Assembly: GCA_023433705.1 (NCBI GenBank)
Contig: JAEYUC010000068.1
Location: 5,771 to 69,770 of the forward strand
Direction of reading: 5' to 3'
From: Pseudomonadota bacterium
GTDB lineage: Bacteria; Pseudomonadota; Gammaproteobacteria; Steroidobacterales; Steroidobacteraceae
Length of the DNA: 64,000 nt
The notes beneath the pieces were generated by a model. That model made no database searches, was not told the origin of the DNA, and saw only the letters and a list, made by a program, of their open reading frames with translations. The translations under genes and the position numbers were made by a program. Below, in pieces: positions 1 to 8,578 of this stretch. The stretch's first letter is position 1; each line of letters starts with the position of its first letter.

Positions 1-1
1 G

Positions 2-1186
2 GCGCTCGCGGAAGGCCGGCGTGTCTACGTGCACTGTCGGGCCGGCATCGGCCGCACCGGCACGGTGATCGCGTGCCACCTGGTCGCGCGAGGGCTCGAT
101 GGCGATGCCGCGATCGCGGAGCTCAACGCCTTGTGGCTGGGCAGCGACCGCTCGGACACCTGGCCGGAAGTGCCGGAGACGGCCGAGCAGATCGAGTTCA
201 TTCGCGACTGGGCCGCGAACAGCCACGACGCGATCCAGGCTCCCGACGTGCTCGACGCGGCGCGCAGCCTGCGCGAGCGATACCAGGGAGCGCTCGTCGG
301 GCTGGCGGTTGGCGACGCGCTCGCCGCGAACACGCAGTTTCGCAAGCCGGGGACCTTCGCGCCCGTGGGCGACATCCTCGGCGGCGGACCCTTCGATCTG
401 CCGCGCGGCGCCTGGACCGACGACACGGCGCTGGCGCTGCTGACGGCCGAGAGCCTGCTCGAGCGCGGCTTCGACGCACACGACCTCGTTGCGCGGTTCT
501 CGCGCTGGCAGCGGGAGGGGTATGGAAGCGCCACCGGACAATGCGTGGGCATCTCGGCCAACGTGGCCCGGGCGCTGGCCGCCGCGCAGTACAAGGGGAA
601 GCCGTTCGCCGGGTCGCACGATCCCCAGTCTCTCGACAAGGACCCACTCTCGCGCGTCGCGCCCATCGTGATGTACCACCTGGCGCAACCCGCCGAGGCC
701 GTCGCCCGCGCGGTCGACGCCGCGCGCATCACGGCGCAGGCGCCGGTGGTACTCGATTGCGTGCGGCTGCTGGCCGCGATGCTCCACCAGGCGCTGACGG
801 GCAAGGACAAGGCCGCGGTCCTGCGGCCGCCGCGCGAGTTGTGGGCGACCAGCGGAACACGCCCCGAAGTGATGGGCATCTACGAGGGTTCCTACCAGCG
901 GCGGACCGAGCAGGAGATCTCGGGCGGCGGAAACGCGGCCAGCGCACTCGAAGCCGCGCTCTGGGCCTTCCACCGCGGCGTGAATTTCCGGGATGGGGCC
1001 CTGCTGGCCGCGAACCTGGGGCGCGACTGCGACGTGGTGGCTGCGGTCTACGGGCAGCTCGCCGGGGCGAGCCTCGGCGTGAGCGCGATTCCCGGAATCT
1101 GGCGTAACAGCCTGATGAGGCAAGAAGTGGTCATCGACAGCGCCGACCGGCTCCTCGCCCACGCCCTCGTGACCCTCGGATCGTGA
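2..1186 (+). CDS. Protein phosphatase / ADP-ribosylglycohydrolase fusion (5' truncated)
   Basis: The gene runs in from upstream of the window, so its N-terminus is missing. The first visible residues hold a tyrosine/dual-specificity phosphatase P-loop (VHCRAGIGRTG, Cys-x5-Arg). From about residue 95 the protein becomes an ADP-ribosylglycohydrolase (DraG/ARH type): GALVGLAVGDAL, the acidic metal motif WTDDTALAL near nt 415, and a C-terminal GRDCDVVAAVYGQLAGA segment that matches the second metal-binding motif. DraG enzymes remove ADP-ribose from modified side chains using two divalent metals. The fusion suggests one protein that reverses both phosphorylation and ADP-ribosylation, or hydrolyses a small phosphorylated ADP-ribose compound; that is inference. 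The GTG at 29 lies inside the phosphatase motif and is not a real start. Confidence 0.85.
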   Translation, partial: ALAEGRRVYVHCRAGIGRTGTVIACHLVARGLDGDAAIAELNALWLGSDRSDTWPEVPETAEQIEFIRDWAANSHDAIQAPDVLDAARSLRERYQGALVGLAVGDALAANTQFRKPGTFAPVGDILGGGPFDLPRGAWTDDTALALLTAESLLERGFDAHDLVARFSRWQREGYGSATGQCVGISANVARALAAAQYKGKPFAGSHDPQSLDKDPLSRVAPIVMYHLAQPAEAVARAVDAARITAQAPVVLDCVRLLAAMLHQALTGKDKAAVLRPPRELWATSGTRPEVMGIYEGSYQRRTEQEISGGGNAASALEAALWAFHRGVNFRDGALLAANLGRDCDVVAAVYGQLAGASLGVSAIPGIWRNSLMRQEVVIDSADRLLAHALVTLGS

Positions 1187-1243
1187 ATTCCGGCTGCCGC
1201 GGACCCGTTCCGCGTGGCGCGCGACTCGCTTAAAGTCGCGGCC

Positions 1244-2290
1244 ATGACGTCAACGCGTACTCCCCGCGTCCGGCGGGCGGCGCGCTCCTGGACTCGCATG
1301 ACAGACGAGCAATTGCTCGGCATGCGTTTCTGCGATCTGAAACTGAAGATCGAACGCACGCCGCTGGCGCGTCGCGTGCGGCGTCTGTACCGCGAACTCG
1401 ACAAGCGTCAGATCAGTTTCCGTCCGCACGTGTGGCTCTCCGAGGAGTGGTTTTCACCCGACGGCGTGCCGGGCATCGCCGTGCCGTTCTACCTCGCGCA
1501 CCCGCGGCTCGAACGCCTCGAGCGCCGCATGATGCGCACCGTCGAAGGCGGCAGCGCCGAGAGCGCGATGCGTATCCTGCGTCACGAGGCCGGCCACGCC
1601 ATCGACACCGCGTACCGGCTGCGGCGCCGCAAGAGCTGGCGCCAGGTCTTCGGGCCGGCGTCGTTGCCTTATCCGGACACATACCGTGCGCGGCCCGGCA
1701 GCCGGCGTTACGTGCAGCACCTCGGCGAGTGGTACGCGCAGTCGCATCCCTGCGAGGACTTCGCGGAGACCTTCGCCGTGTGGCTCAAGCCGAACTCCTC
1801 GTGGCGCCGTACGTACGCGCAGTGGCCGGCGTTCCACAAGCTCGAATTCGTGGATGAATTGCTGTCGAAGGTGCGCGACTCGAACGCGCCCGTGCGCAAC
1901 CGCGCCGTCGTCGAGCCGCTGAGCGACAACAAGCGCACGCTCGCCGATCACTACCGCCGCAAGCTCAAGCGTTACAGCATCTACCGCCGCACGGTCACGG
2001 ATCACCTGCTCGAACGCATGTTCGCGAGCGAGCGGCCGAACGCGCACGCGCGCCGCGCGAGCACGTTCCTGCGCGCGCATTCGACCGCGCTCGTGAGCTC
2101 GGCAATGCGCGAGCTCGACGCCGAGCGTTACAGCGTCGAGCAGATCCTGCGCATGATCCTCGAGCGCGCCGAGAAGCTGCACCTGTGGGTGCGCGGCAGC
2201 CGTCGCGACGCGCTCAAACACACTCGCTGGATGCTCGTGTACCTCACGCGCCTGTACGCGCAGGGTGAAAGTCCGCGACTTTCGTTATGA
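1244..2290 (+). CDS. Putative zinc metallopeptidase-like protein (HEAGH motif)
   Basis: A protein of 348 residues when started at the ATG at 1244; an in-frame GTG at 1214 would add ten. It carries a zincin-type HExxH motif (RHEAGHAID, His114-Glu115-His118) and a downstream acidic stretch (EDFAETFAVW) that could supply the third ligand. There is no signal peptide, and the C-terminal half is rich in Arg and Lys, so a cytoplasmic location is likely. The stop codon overlaps the start of the ATP-grasp gene by four bases (ATGA), so the two are translationally coupled and probably work together. I recognise the motif but not a characterised family; substrate unknown. Confidence 0.8.
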   Translation: MTSTRTPRVRRAARSWTRMTDEQLLGMRFCDLKLKIERTPLARRVRRLYRELDKRQISFRPHVWLSEEWFSPDGVPGIAVPFYLAHPRLERLERRMMRTVEGGSAESAMRILRHEAGHAIDTAYRLRRRKSWRQVFGPASLPYPDTYRARPGSRRYVQHLGEWYAQSHPCEDFAETFAVWLKPNSSWRRTYAQWPAFHKLEFVDELLSKVRDSNAPVRNRAVVEPLSDNKRTLADHYRRKLKRYSIYRRTVTDHLLERMFASERPNAHARRASTFLRAHSTALVSSAMRELDAERYSVEQILRMILERAEKLHLWVRGSRRDALKHTRWMLVYLTRLYAQGESPRLSL

Positions 2291-3321
2291 AGCGACTGCG
2301 CACGCTGGTCGTGATGCACTCCACGCTGGTCCCGCCCGACAGTCTCGAAGGACACAGCGCCAAAGACATCGAAGAATGGCGCACCGAGTACGACGTCGTT
2401 TCGACGTTGAAGAAGTCGGGCCACGAGGTGCGCTGCCTCGGGATCTCCGACAGCGTTGAAGAACTCCGCGCCGTCATCGGCGAGTGGAAGCCCGAGATCG
2501 TCTTCAACCTGCTCGAGGAATTCGACGGCATCGTCACCTACGACCAGCACGTGGTCGCGTTCCTCGAGCTGCTGCGCCAGCCGTACACCGGCTGCAATCC
2601 GCGCGGCCTGCTGCTCGCGCGAGACAAGCCGCTGTCGAAACAGCTGCTGAGTTATCACCGCATTCCATCGCCGCAGTTCGCCGTGTTCCGCCGCGGCATC
2701 AAGCTGCGGCTGCCGCGCAAGATCAAGTATCCGCTGTTCGTGAAATCGACGACCGAGGACGCGTCGCTCGGCATATCGCAGGCCTCGATCGTGACCGACA
2801 AGGCGCAGCTCAAGCAGCGCATCGAGTTCGTGCACGACCAGGTGCAGACCGACGCGCTGGTCGAGGAGTACATCGAGGGCCGCGAGTTGTACGTCGGCGT
2901 GATGGGCAACGACCGGCTCACGCGACTGCCCGTATGGGAAATGAAATTCGGCTCGCTGGCCGAGACCTCGGCCGGCATCGCGACGCGCCGCGTGAAGTGG
3001 GACAAGAAGTACCAGAAGAAACACGGCATCGACACGTACGAGGCGAAGGAGCTTTCGCCCGCCGTCGTGGCGCGGCTCGACAAGTTGTCGCGGCGCGTCT
3101 ATCGCAGCCTCGGATTGTCGGGCTGCGCGCGCATCGATTACCGCATGAACGCGGAAGGCCAGATCTACGTGATCGAGGCGAACCCGAACCCCAACCTCGC
3201 CGCGGAGGAAGACTTCGCGCAGTCCGCGAAGGCCGCGGGTGTGAGTTACCCCGAACTTCTGGAGAAACTCCTCACGCTCGGCACCGCTTATCAGGCAGAG
3301 TGGCGCGCCTACTATGGATGA
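2287..3321 (+). CDS. ATP-grasp ligase, D-Ala-D-Ala ligase-like
   Basis: A 344-residue protein with the ATP-grasp arrangement: the central nucleotide-binding lysine region (LFVKSTTEDASLGIS, about 150-164), the hinge segment ALVEEYIEGRELYVGV (190-205) and the metal-binding end YVIEANPNPNL (294-304). The C-terminal half resembles D-alanine-D-alanine ligase. However, the substrate loop HGxxGEDG of true Ddl enzymes is replaced by a LLEEFDGIVTYDQHV segment (about 75-90), so a different carboxylate-amine ligation is likely. It overlaps the HEAGH-motif gene by four bases. A ligase coupled to a putative peptidase could build and trim a peptide or modify a small metabolite; that is inference. Confidence 0.85.
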   Translation: MKRLRTLVVMHSTLVPPDSLEGHSAKDIEEWRTEYDVVSTLKKSGHEVRCLGISDSVEELRAVIGEWKPEIVFNLLEEFDGIVTYDQHVVAFLELLRQPYTGCNPRGLLLARDKPLSKQLLSYHRIPSPQFAVFRRGIKLRLPRKIKYPLFVKSTTEDASLGISQASIVTDKAQLKQRIEFVHDQVQTDALVEEYIEGRELYVGVMGNDRLTRLPVWEMKFGSLAETSAGIATRRVKWDKKYQKKHGIDTYEAKELSPAVVARLDKLSRRVYRSLGLSGCARIDYRMNAEGQIYVIEANPNPNLAAEEDFAQSAKAAGVSYPELLEKLLTLGTAYQAEWRAYYG

Positions 3322-3341
3322 GCGCTAGAGGGGTGAACCGA

Positions 3342-3818
3342 ATGCGATCCTGGACGAAATACTGCCTGCCCACGCTGGCGGTGCTCACTCTCGGCGCCTG
3401 CGTCAACCAGCAGGAAAAAACCAAGCGCGAAATCCAGAAGTTCATGCAGACGTCGACCGGTGAATACCGGAACGATGCGGGCGAAGAACTCGTCATGGTC
3501 CCGATCTACTCGCGCATGATCGGCATGGACACGATCTACGTGGAACGCACCACCGCCGCGGGAACCTCGAGCCGCATCGTGTCGCTCGAGATCGGCAAGA
3601 ACGGGATCATCCAGCTCGCGTACGTCTTCGTGCAGCAGAGCCAGTGGCGCAACCTGCGCGAGAACCCGGAGCTGTTCAGCGCGTTGCTGCCCAAGGACGT
3701 GCGCGCCGCCGGCACCTGCGACATCAAGGTCGCCGAGGACAAGAATTCCGTGTCTTACTCGTGCGGCGGCAGCCCGCCGACCGACTACCAGCGCGTCCAG
3801 CACGAACAGGTCAACTGA
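3342..3818 (+). CDS. Small lipoprotein, possibly CpcT/CpeT-like
   Basis: A 158-residue protein starting at the ATG at 3342, 20 bases after the ATP-grasp gene. The N-terminus has a charged start, a hydrophobic stretch and a lipobox ending LTLGAC, so it should be lipidated and anchored in the envelope. The mature part (GEYRNDAGEEL, a repeated-strand middle, LLPKDVRAAGTCDIKV) distantly recalls the CpcT/CpeT barrel fold that binds pigment in cyanobacteria and occurs as lipoproteins in proteobacteria. That resemblance is weak and from memory. It may share a transcript with the two upstream genes. Confidence 0.75.
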   Translation: MRSWTKYCLPTLAVLTLGACVNQQEKTKREIQKFMQTSTGEYRNDAGEELVMVPIYSRMIGMDTIYVERTTAAGTSSRIVSLEIGKNGIIQLAYVFVQQSQWRNLRENPELFSALLPKDVRAAGTCDIKVAEDKNSVSYSCGGSPPTDYQRVQHEQVN

Positions 3819-3854
3819 CCCGGATCGACCGATCGGAAACGGCCGATCCGGGTC
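3817..3854. terminator. Hairpin between convergent genes
   Basis: A perfect 11-bp inverted repeat (3817-3827 with 3844-3854) lies between the convergent lipoprotein and S9 peptidase genes and includes part of the lipoprotein stop. The position suits a bidirectional transcription end, but neither side has a T-run, so intrinsic termination is uncertain. Confidence 0.45.
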
Positions 3855-3868
3855 GTTCGTGACCCGCG

Positions 3869-5926
3869 TCACTCGCGCGTGTGCGACTCCATCCAGTCGA
3901 GGACCGTGCCGTACCAGAAGATGCTGTTGGCGGGCTTCAGCACCCAGTGATTCTCGTCCGGGAACACCACGAAGCGGCTCTCGACGCCGCGCCGCTGCAA
4001 TGCCGTGAAGGTCGCGAGTCCCTGTGAATAGGGCACGCGGAAATCGAGCTCGCCGTGGATCACGAGCATGGGTGTGCGCCACTCGCTGACGTAGTTAGCC
4101 GGGTTGAAACGCTCGTGGATCTCGGGCGTCTTGAAGTACGGCCCGCCGTTCTCCCACTCGGTGAACCACAGCTCCTCGGTCGTGTAATACATCAGGCGGG
4201 TGTCGAAGATGCCCGCGTGATTGACGATGCAGCGGAAGCCGTCGGGCCACTTGCCCGCGATCCAGTTCTGCATGTAACCGCCGTACGAGGCGCCGAGCGA
4301 ACACGCGCGTTTCCCGTCGAGCCACGGGTACTTCTGTTGAGCCGCGGCGAGGCCTTTCTGCAGATCCTCGAAGGGCCGGTCACCCCAGTGCTGGCTGATC
4401 GAATCGGTGAACGCCTGGCCGTAACCGGGCGAGCCGTGGAAGTCGATGATGACGACGGCGAAACCACGCGCGGCGAACGCCTGCGCGTTCCAGCGCCAGT
4501 TCCACTGGTTCTGCAGGCTCACCTGCGGGCCGCCGTGCACGACGAACGCGATCGGGAATTTGCGCTCCGCCGAGAAGCCGAACGGCTTCACGACATACCC
4601 GTAAACGGTCTCGTCGTTCCAACCCTTGAAGTTGAACTGTTCGAACGGCGACAACGTGCGCGCGGACAGAATGGATTGGTTGCTCGACGTGATCCGGCGC
4701 GGCGCCGCGCGGCCGCCTTCGAGCAGGTAGAGATCCGGCGGTGTCGCGAGATCGTGCCACACCACGACGTTGCCCTTCGGGCCCGGCGAGAACTCGGCTA
4801 CCGAGCCCGGGCCCGAGACCGGCGTGACGCGGCCGCTCGCGGAATCGATCGCGAAGAGCCGCGTCTGTCCGACGTCGCTCGCGGTCGCGAGCAGCGTGCG
4901 TCCGTCGCGCGCGACGTCCAGATGTTGCACCGAGCGATCCCAGCCCGGCGCGAGATCGCGGGTCTCGCCTTCGTGCGAGATCCGGATGCCGAACCGGTCC
5001 GCCTCGAAGCCGGGCTTGCTCATCGCGATCCACGCGAGCGCGCCGTTGCGCAGGAACTTCGGCTGCGTGTCCCACGCCGGGTTGTCGGCGGTCAGGTTGC
5101 GCGGCGCCTTCAAGCCATCGACCGGCGTCTCGTAGAGGTCGAAGTTGGTGGACCAGGGTTCCTCGCGGCCCGCGACGCGCGCGGAGAACACGAGGCGCGT
5201 CCCGTCTGGGCTGAACGTGTATTCCTCGGCGCCGCCGAAGGGCTTGGAGGGCACGTCGGCATCGAGCGTGCGGCTCAGGTTGATCGGATGGCCGGCGCGA
5301 CCGTCGATCTCGAGTTTCGCGACGAACAGGTTCGAGCGCGTGCCGTTTTTCCACGTGTCCCAGTGCCGCACGAACAGGGAATCAAACGTGCGCGCCGACG
5401 GGCGATTCGGCGCCGCCGCATCGAGGCGCTGGCGCGTGCAGGCGAGCTGCACGCAATCCGGGAAGACTTCCATCGAGAGCGCGAGGCGCTGGCCGTCCGG
5501 CGATACGGCGAACGAGCCGACGTCGAGTGGATAGTCGGTGATCTGCACGGCTTCGCCGCCGGCGAGCGGCAGCCGCCACACCTGCATCGAGCCGGCGCGC
5601 GAGGACAGGAAGTAGATGGATGTACCGTCGGCCGACCAGCGCGGATGATTGTCGGTCGCGGAGTGTTGCGTCAGGCGGCGCGGTTTCGCGTCCGCGCGGT
5701 TCGGGTCGATGAGCCACAGGTCGGTGCGGCCGCGATTCGCTTCCTTGTCCGTTTCGCGCAGCACGTAGACCGCGAGCCGCCCGTCGGGCGAGACCTGCGG
5801 ATCGCTGACCCGCGCGAGCATGTTGAGGTCGGTCGGTGTGAAGGCGCGCGACGCGTCCTGAGCGCCGGCTTGCATTCCGAGTCCGCCGGCGAGCACCAGC
5901 GCGGTGTACAACAAGATCGCTCTCAT
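3869..5926 (-). CDS. Secreted S9 family prolyl oligopeptidase (dipeptidyl-peptidase 5-like)
   Basis: A 685-residue serine peptidase. The start is the ATG at 5926, preceded by a strong AGGAGA ribosome site. It begins with a signal peptide (cleavage near MQAGAQ). Residues about 25-400 form a beta-propeller with repeated SPDG-type blades (DPQVSPDGRLAVYV, WSADGTSIYFLSS). The C-terminal alpha/beta-hydrolase domain has the nucleophile GASYGGYM (Ser547), the acid in HGELDFRVP (Asp628) and the base in DENHWV (His660). These enzymes release dipeptides or acylated residues from short periplasmic peptides. It is transcribed divergently from a HAD phosphatase gene whose start lies only 18 bases away. Confidence 0.93.
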   Translation of the reverse strand: MRAILLYTALVLAGGLGMQAGAQDASRAFTPTDLNMLARVSDPQVSPDGRLAVYVLRETDKEANRGRTDLWLIDPNRADAKPRRLTQHSATDNHPRWSADGTSIYFLSSRAGSMQVWRLPLAGGEAVQITDYPLDVGSFAVSPDGQRLALSMEVFPDCVQLACTRQRLDAAAPNRPSARTFDSLFVRHWDTWKNGTRSNLFVAKLEIDGRAGHPINLSRTLDADVPSKPFGGAEEYTFSPDGTRLVFSARVAGREEPWSTNFDLYETPVDGLKAPRNLTADNPAWDTQPKFLRNGALAWIAMSKPGFEADRFGIRISHEGETRDLAPGWDRSVQHLDVARDGRTLLATASDVGQTRLFAIDSASGRVTPVSGPGSVAEFSPGPKGNVVVWHDLATPPDLYLLEGGRAAPRRITSSNQSILSARTLSPFEQFNFKGWNDETVYGYVVKPFGFSAERKFPIAFVVHGGPQVSLQNQWNWRWNAQAFAARGFAVVIIDFHGSPGYGQAFTDSISQHWGDRPFEDLQKGLAAAQQKYPWLDGKRACSLGASYGGYMQNWIAGKWPDGFRCIVNHAGIFDTRLMYYTTEELWFTEWENGGPYFKTPEIHERFNPANYVSEWRTPMLVIHGELDFRVPYSQGLATFTALQRRGVESRFVVFPDENHWVLKPANSIFWYGTVLDWMESHTRE

Positions 5927-5944
5927 CCGATTCTCCTCGTTAAC

Positions 5945-6652
5945 ATGCAGGCCATGAATCCGCGTGCGGTGCGCGCCATCTGTTTCGATCTCGACAACAC
6001 GCTGTGGGCGATCGAGCCCGTGCTGGCGCGCGCGGAGCGCATTCTCTACGAATGGCTGGGGCTGCGGTACCCGAAGATCCCGGAGCGTTTTCCGCCGGAG
6101 CGCATGCTGGAGGCGCGCGCGGCCCTGCTCGCCGAGAATCCCGACCGTTCCCACGATCTGACCTGGCTGCGCCGCGAAGCGCTGGCGCGGGCGGCCGAGG
6201 AAGTGGGCTACATCCGGGACGTCGCGCACGAGGCGTTTGCCACCTGGCACGCCGCGCGCAACGAAGTCGAGCCATTCCGTGAGGTGATCCCGGCGCTCGA
6301 AACGCTGCGCGCGCGGTTTCGTCTCGCGACGCTGACCAACGGCAATGCCGATCTCGCGGCCATCGGAATTTCGCACCATTTTGAAGTCAATTTGAACGCC
6401 GCTGCACTCGGTTGCGCCAAACCGGATCCGCGCTGTTACGCGCGCCTGTCGGAGTCCTTGAAGCTGAAACCCGCGGAAATCCTGTTCGTTGGCGATGAAC
6501 CTCACGCCGATGTCGCAGGTCCACGTGAAGTTGGCATGCAAACTGTATGGGTTGATCGAACCCGTGCGGAGTGGCCCGCCGGTTTGCCCGCGGCGGACGC
6601 CGTCATCACCGACCTCACGGGTCTGGTGACGTTGTTTGCCGAGACAGTGTGA
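5945..6652 (+). CDS. HAD-IA family phosphatase, YigB-like
   Basis: A 235-residue haloacid dehalogenase-type phosphatase. The nucleophile motif is ICFDLDNTLW (Asp15 and Asp17), followed by TLTNGNAD, the lysine motif GCAKPDP and the acidic motif FVGDEPHADVAG. Length and motifs fit the YigB group, which in E. coli dephosphorylates the riboflavin precursor 5-amino-6-(5-phosphoribitylamino)uracil; other sugar-phosphate substrates cannot be excluded. Two starts are possible (ATG at 5945 or 5954), neither with a clear ribosome site because the short gap is taken up by the divergent peptidase gene's leader. Confidence 0.88.
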   Translation: MQAMNPRAVRAICFDLDNTLWAIEPVLARAERILYEWLGLRYPKIPERFPPERMLEARAALLAENPDRSHDLTWLRREALARAAEEVGYIRDVAHEAFATWHAARNEVEPFREVIPALETLRARFRLATLTNGNADLAAIGISHHFEVNLNAAALGCAKPDPRCYARLSESLKLKPAEILFVGDEPHADVAGPREVGMQTVWVDRTRAEWPAGLPAADAVITDLTGLVTLFAETV

Positions 6653-6819
6653 ACGGGGCCACGCCGCTCGTCCGCGGTTAGCAATCGCCGCCGGCTGCTG
6701 CCAGCAGCGGATTCGCGACGAGTCGACAATAACGGCTCCTGCGTCACGGAACGTGCGCGCGCATCGCGTTCAACTGTGCTCGTCCGGATGCCGATAGCGG
6801 GTTGATGGAGGTTTGCGAA

Positions 6820-7437
6820 ATGACCATCCAGATGGTTGCGAATCTGAAGGAGTTCTTCCGCGACGCGTTGCACGACGCGCTCACGCATCAGCAGGTCGCG
6901 GTCGAAGGCGAAACCGAACACTACGTGGTGAACATGCTCACGCTGTTCGCCGACACCGACGCGCTCTATGAACGAACACCGGGACAACCCGAACGCTCGC
7001 GATTGAAACCCCTCGCGATCATGCTCGGCGAAGCGCTCGAAGCGCCGACGCAGGAGCAGCGGCTGCGCGGCCTGCAACGGCTCGGCGACGTCTCGCTTTT
7101 CCTCTCGGGATTTTTCGCGGCGGGCTTCGCGCGCAAGCTCGTCGACATCGACTATCACATCGCGATGGGCGGCCGTGCCTACGGCACGCTGGCCGAGACC
7201 TGTCCCGCGACGCGCGGCCGCACGATGCGCCAGGTGTTCGCGGAGCTCGCGGAGAAATTCGTGCCGATGGTCGATGCGCTCAACGAGATCAGCGAAAGCT
7301 CGTACCAGCATTCGGCGCAGGACCGGCTGCGGCTCTACGAGCTGTGGATGAAGACCGGAAGCGAACGCTCGCGCAAACTGCTGCGCAAGCTGGGACTCGA
7401 ACCCGTGCCGTCGGCACGCAGCATCCTCGCGCATTGA
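6820..7437 (+). CDS. Conserved hypothetical protein, first of a pair
   Basis: A 205-residue soluble protein. The ATG at 6820 is chosen because a strong GGAGG lies eight bases upstream; earlier in-frame TTG and ATG codons at 6802-6805 overlap that site. It is predicted largely helical (FFRDALHDALTH, MLTLFADTDALYE, GDVSLFLSGFFAAGF, KLVDIDYHIAMGGRAYGTL) with no signal peptide or obvious catalytic motif. The downstream gene starts 13 bases after the stop, so they form an operon. I recognise the type as a recurring proteobacterial unknown but cannot name a function. Confidence 0.85.
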   Translation: MTIQMVANLKEFFRDALHDALTHQQVAVEGETEHYVVNMLTLFADTDALYERTPGQPERSRLKPLAIMLGEALEAPTQEQRLRGLQRLGDVSLFLSGFFAAGFARKLVDIDYHIAMGGRAYGTLAETCPATRGRTMRQVFAELAEKFVPMVDALNEISESSYQHSAQDRLRLYELWMKTGSERSRKLLRKLGLEPVPSARSILAH

Positions 7438-7450
7438 ACAGGACGCAGCG

Positions 7451-8104
7451 ATGAGCTCCGCCACGCTCGCCGCGCTCCAGGACGCACTCGCGGACATCTA
7501 CGACCTGCCCGCGACTCCCGACGTCGCGCAGTACCTGCTGACCGATCGCGCGCGCCTCGCCGCGATGAGCGATCGCGTGAGCGACGAGCAGTTGCTCGTC
7601 GCGGAAGACGGCGACACGGTGTCGCTCGCGCTGTACATCGACGCCGCGGTCCTCGAAAGGCTCGAGCGCTGCGATCCGTTCGCGGCGCTCACGCATGAGA
7701 ATCTCGCCGACTACATGACCGCGGCGGAAGGAGTGAGTCATTTCGTGTACGTCGCCTGGAACGCGGGTCACGACAAGCCGGTGACGCTGCTCGAGCTCGA
7801 GCTGCAGGCGGAGATCGACAAGTACGTGCTGGGCGCGTGGCTGCTTCGCGAGCAATGCGGACGATTCCCGCGCGAGCTGCACCGCGTGTTGTTCGATCGC
7901 GCGCGCGTCGATCCGGAAGCGGCCGCGGGCCGCGTCGGTCTCTATCACACGGCGTCGGCGTACGCGGCGCGCTTCTGTCGCAAGGTGGCCGCGCGCCTCG
8001 AGCGCTCGCGCAGGGGCGAGAGCAACTCGCTGCTCGCGGAGTTGCGGCGGTTCTATCGCCTGGGAAACGCGCGCAAGCTCGCGCACATCGAACGCTTCGC
8101 GTGA
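7451..8104 (+). CDS. Conserved hypothetical protein, second of a pair
   Basis: A 217-residue soluble protein directly downstream of the 6820-7437 gene. It is acidic in the first half (DEQLLVAEDGDTVSLALYID, about residues 45-64) and basic in the last third (RKVAARLERSRRGESN). The centre contains ELELQAEIDKYVL, reminiscent of a helical scaffold, and there are no transmembrane segments. Tight spacing implies joint expression and perhaps a complex with the upstream product. I do not recognise a functional family. Confidence 0.85.
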   Translation: MSSATLAALQDALADIYDLPATPDVAQYLLTDRARLAAMSDRVSDEQLLVAEDGDTVSLALYIDAAVLERLERCDPFAALTHENLADYMTAAEGVSHFVYVAWNAGHDKPVTLLELELQAEIDKYVLGAWLLREQCGRFPRELHRVLFDRARVDPEAAAGRVGLYHTASAYAARFCRKVAARLERSRRGESNSLLAELRRFYRLGNARKLAHIERFA

Positions 8105-8125
8105 ATGTTCGCGCGCCGCGGCCGA

Positions 8126-8494
8126 CTACTCGACGTCGCTATCGTCCTGCTGACGCCGCGCTTCCAGCTCCCGCTTCATCTTGATCCACTCACCGAGCTT
8201 GCGCAGGTCGCGCTTGACCGGAGCCTTCTTCGGTTCCGGCGCGGTTCCGTAACCGGCCGCGCGCGCGTACGGATCGAAGCCGTTGGCGCGTGTGCGTTCG
8301 ACGGTGAGCCTGGCGCTGTCCCCGCGCCCGGGCGTGGTCTGGATGCTGAGCGGTTCGCGTTCGAGCAATTCCCCGGCATAACCCGCGTCGATCCACTCGA
8401 CGCGCGCATTGCCACGATCGTCGTGAACGATCTGTGATGCGCGCCGCCGGTTCGTCGCAGGCGGGCGTTTTTCATTGGATTCATCGTCTTTCAC
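8126..8494 (-). CDS. Small hypothetical protein
   Basis: A 122-residue charged protein starting at a GTG at 8494. It begins with a Lys/Asp/Glu-rich, probably disordered segment, has a short globular stretch (GNARVEWIDAGYAGELLERE, 28-47) and ends in a charged helix (RDLRKLGEWIKMKRELEARR). Its composition fits a real soluble protein better than the frame on the opposite strand. It is convergent with the 7451-8104 gene. No function recognised. Confidence 0.6.
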   Translation of the reverse strand: MKDDESNEKRPPATNRRRASQIVHDDRGNARVEWIDAGYAGELLEREPLSIQTTPGRGDSARLTVERTRANGFDPYARAAGYGTAPEPKKAPVKRDLRKLGEWIKMKRELEARRQQDDSDVE

Positions 8495-8578
8495 GGCCCC
8501 AGTATGAACGAGCCGGAAAAACCGTGTTTTGACATAGCGAACATTCCGGACACGCCGAATTGCGGCCTGTGAGCCGGT

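Noticed and set aside
4055..5926. Long open frame on the plus strand opposite the S9 peptidase gene
   Set aside because: It has low-complexity, Arg/Val-rich composition and no domains. The minus strand encodes a full S9 peptidase; only the part from 5945 on is a real gene (the HAD phosphatase).
8105..8437. 110-codon plus-strand frame overlapping the small minus-strand gene
   Set aside because: Composition is less protein-like than the charged minus-strand product, and there is no ribosome site.
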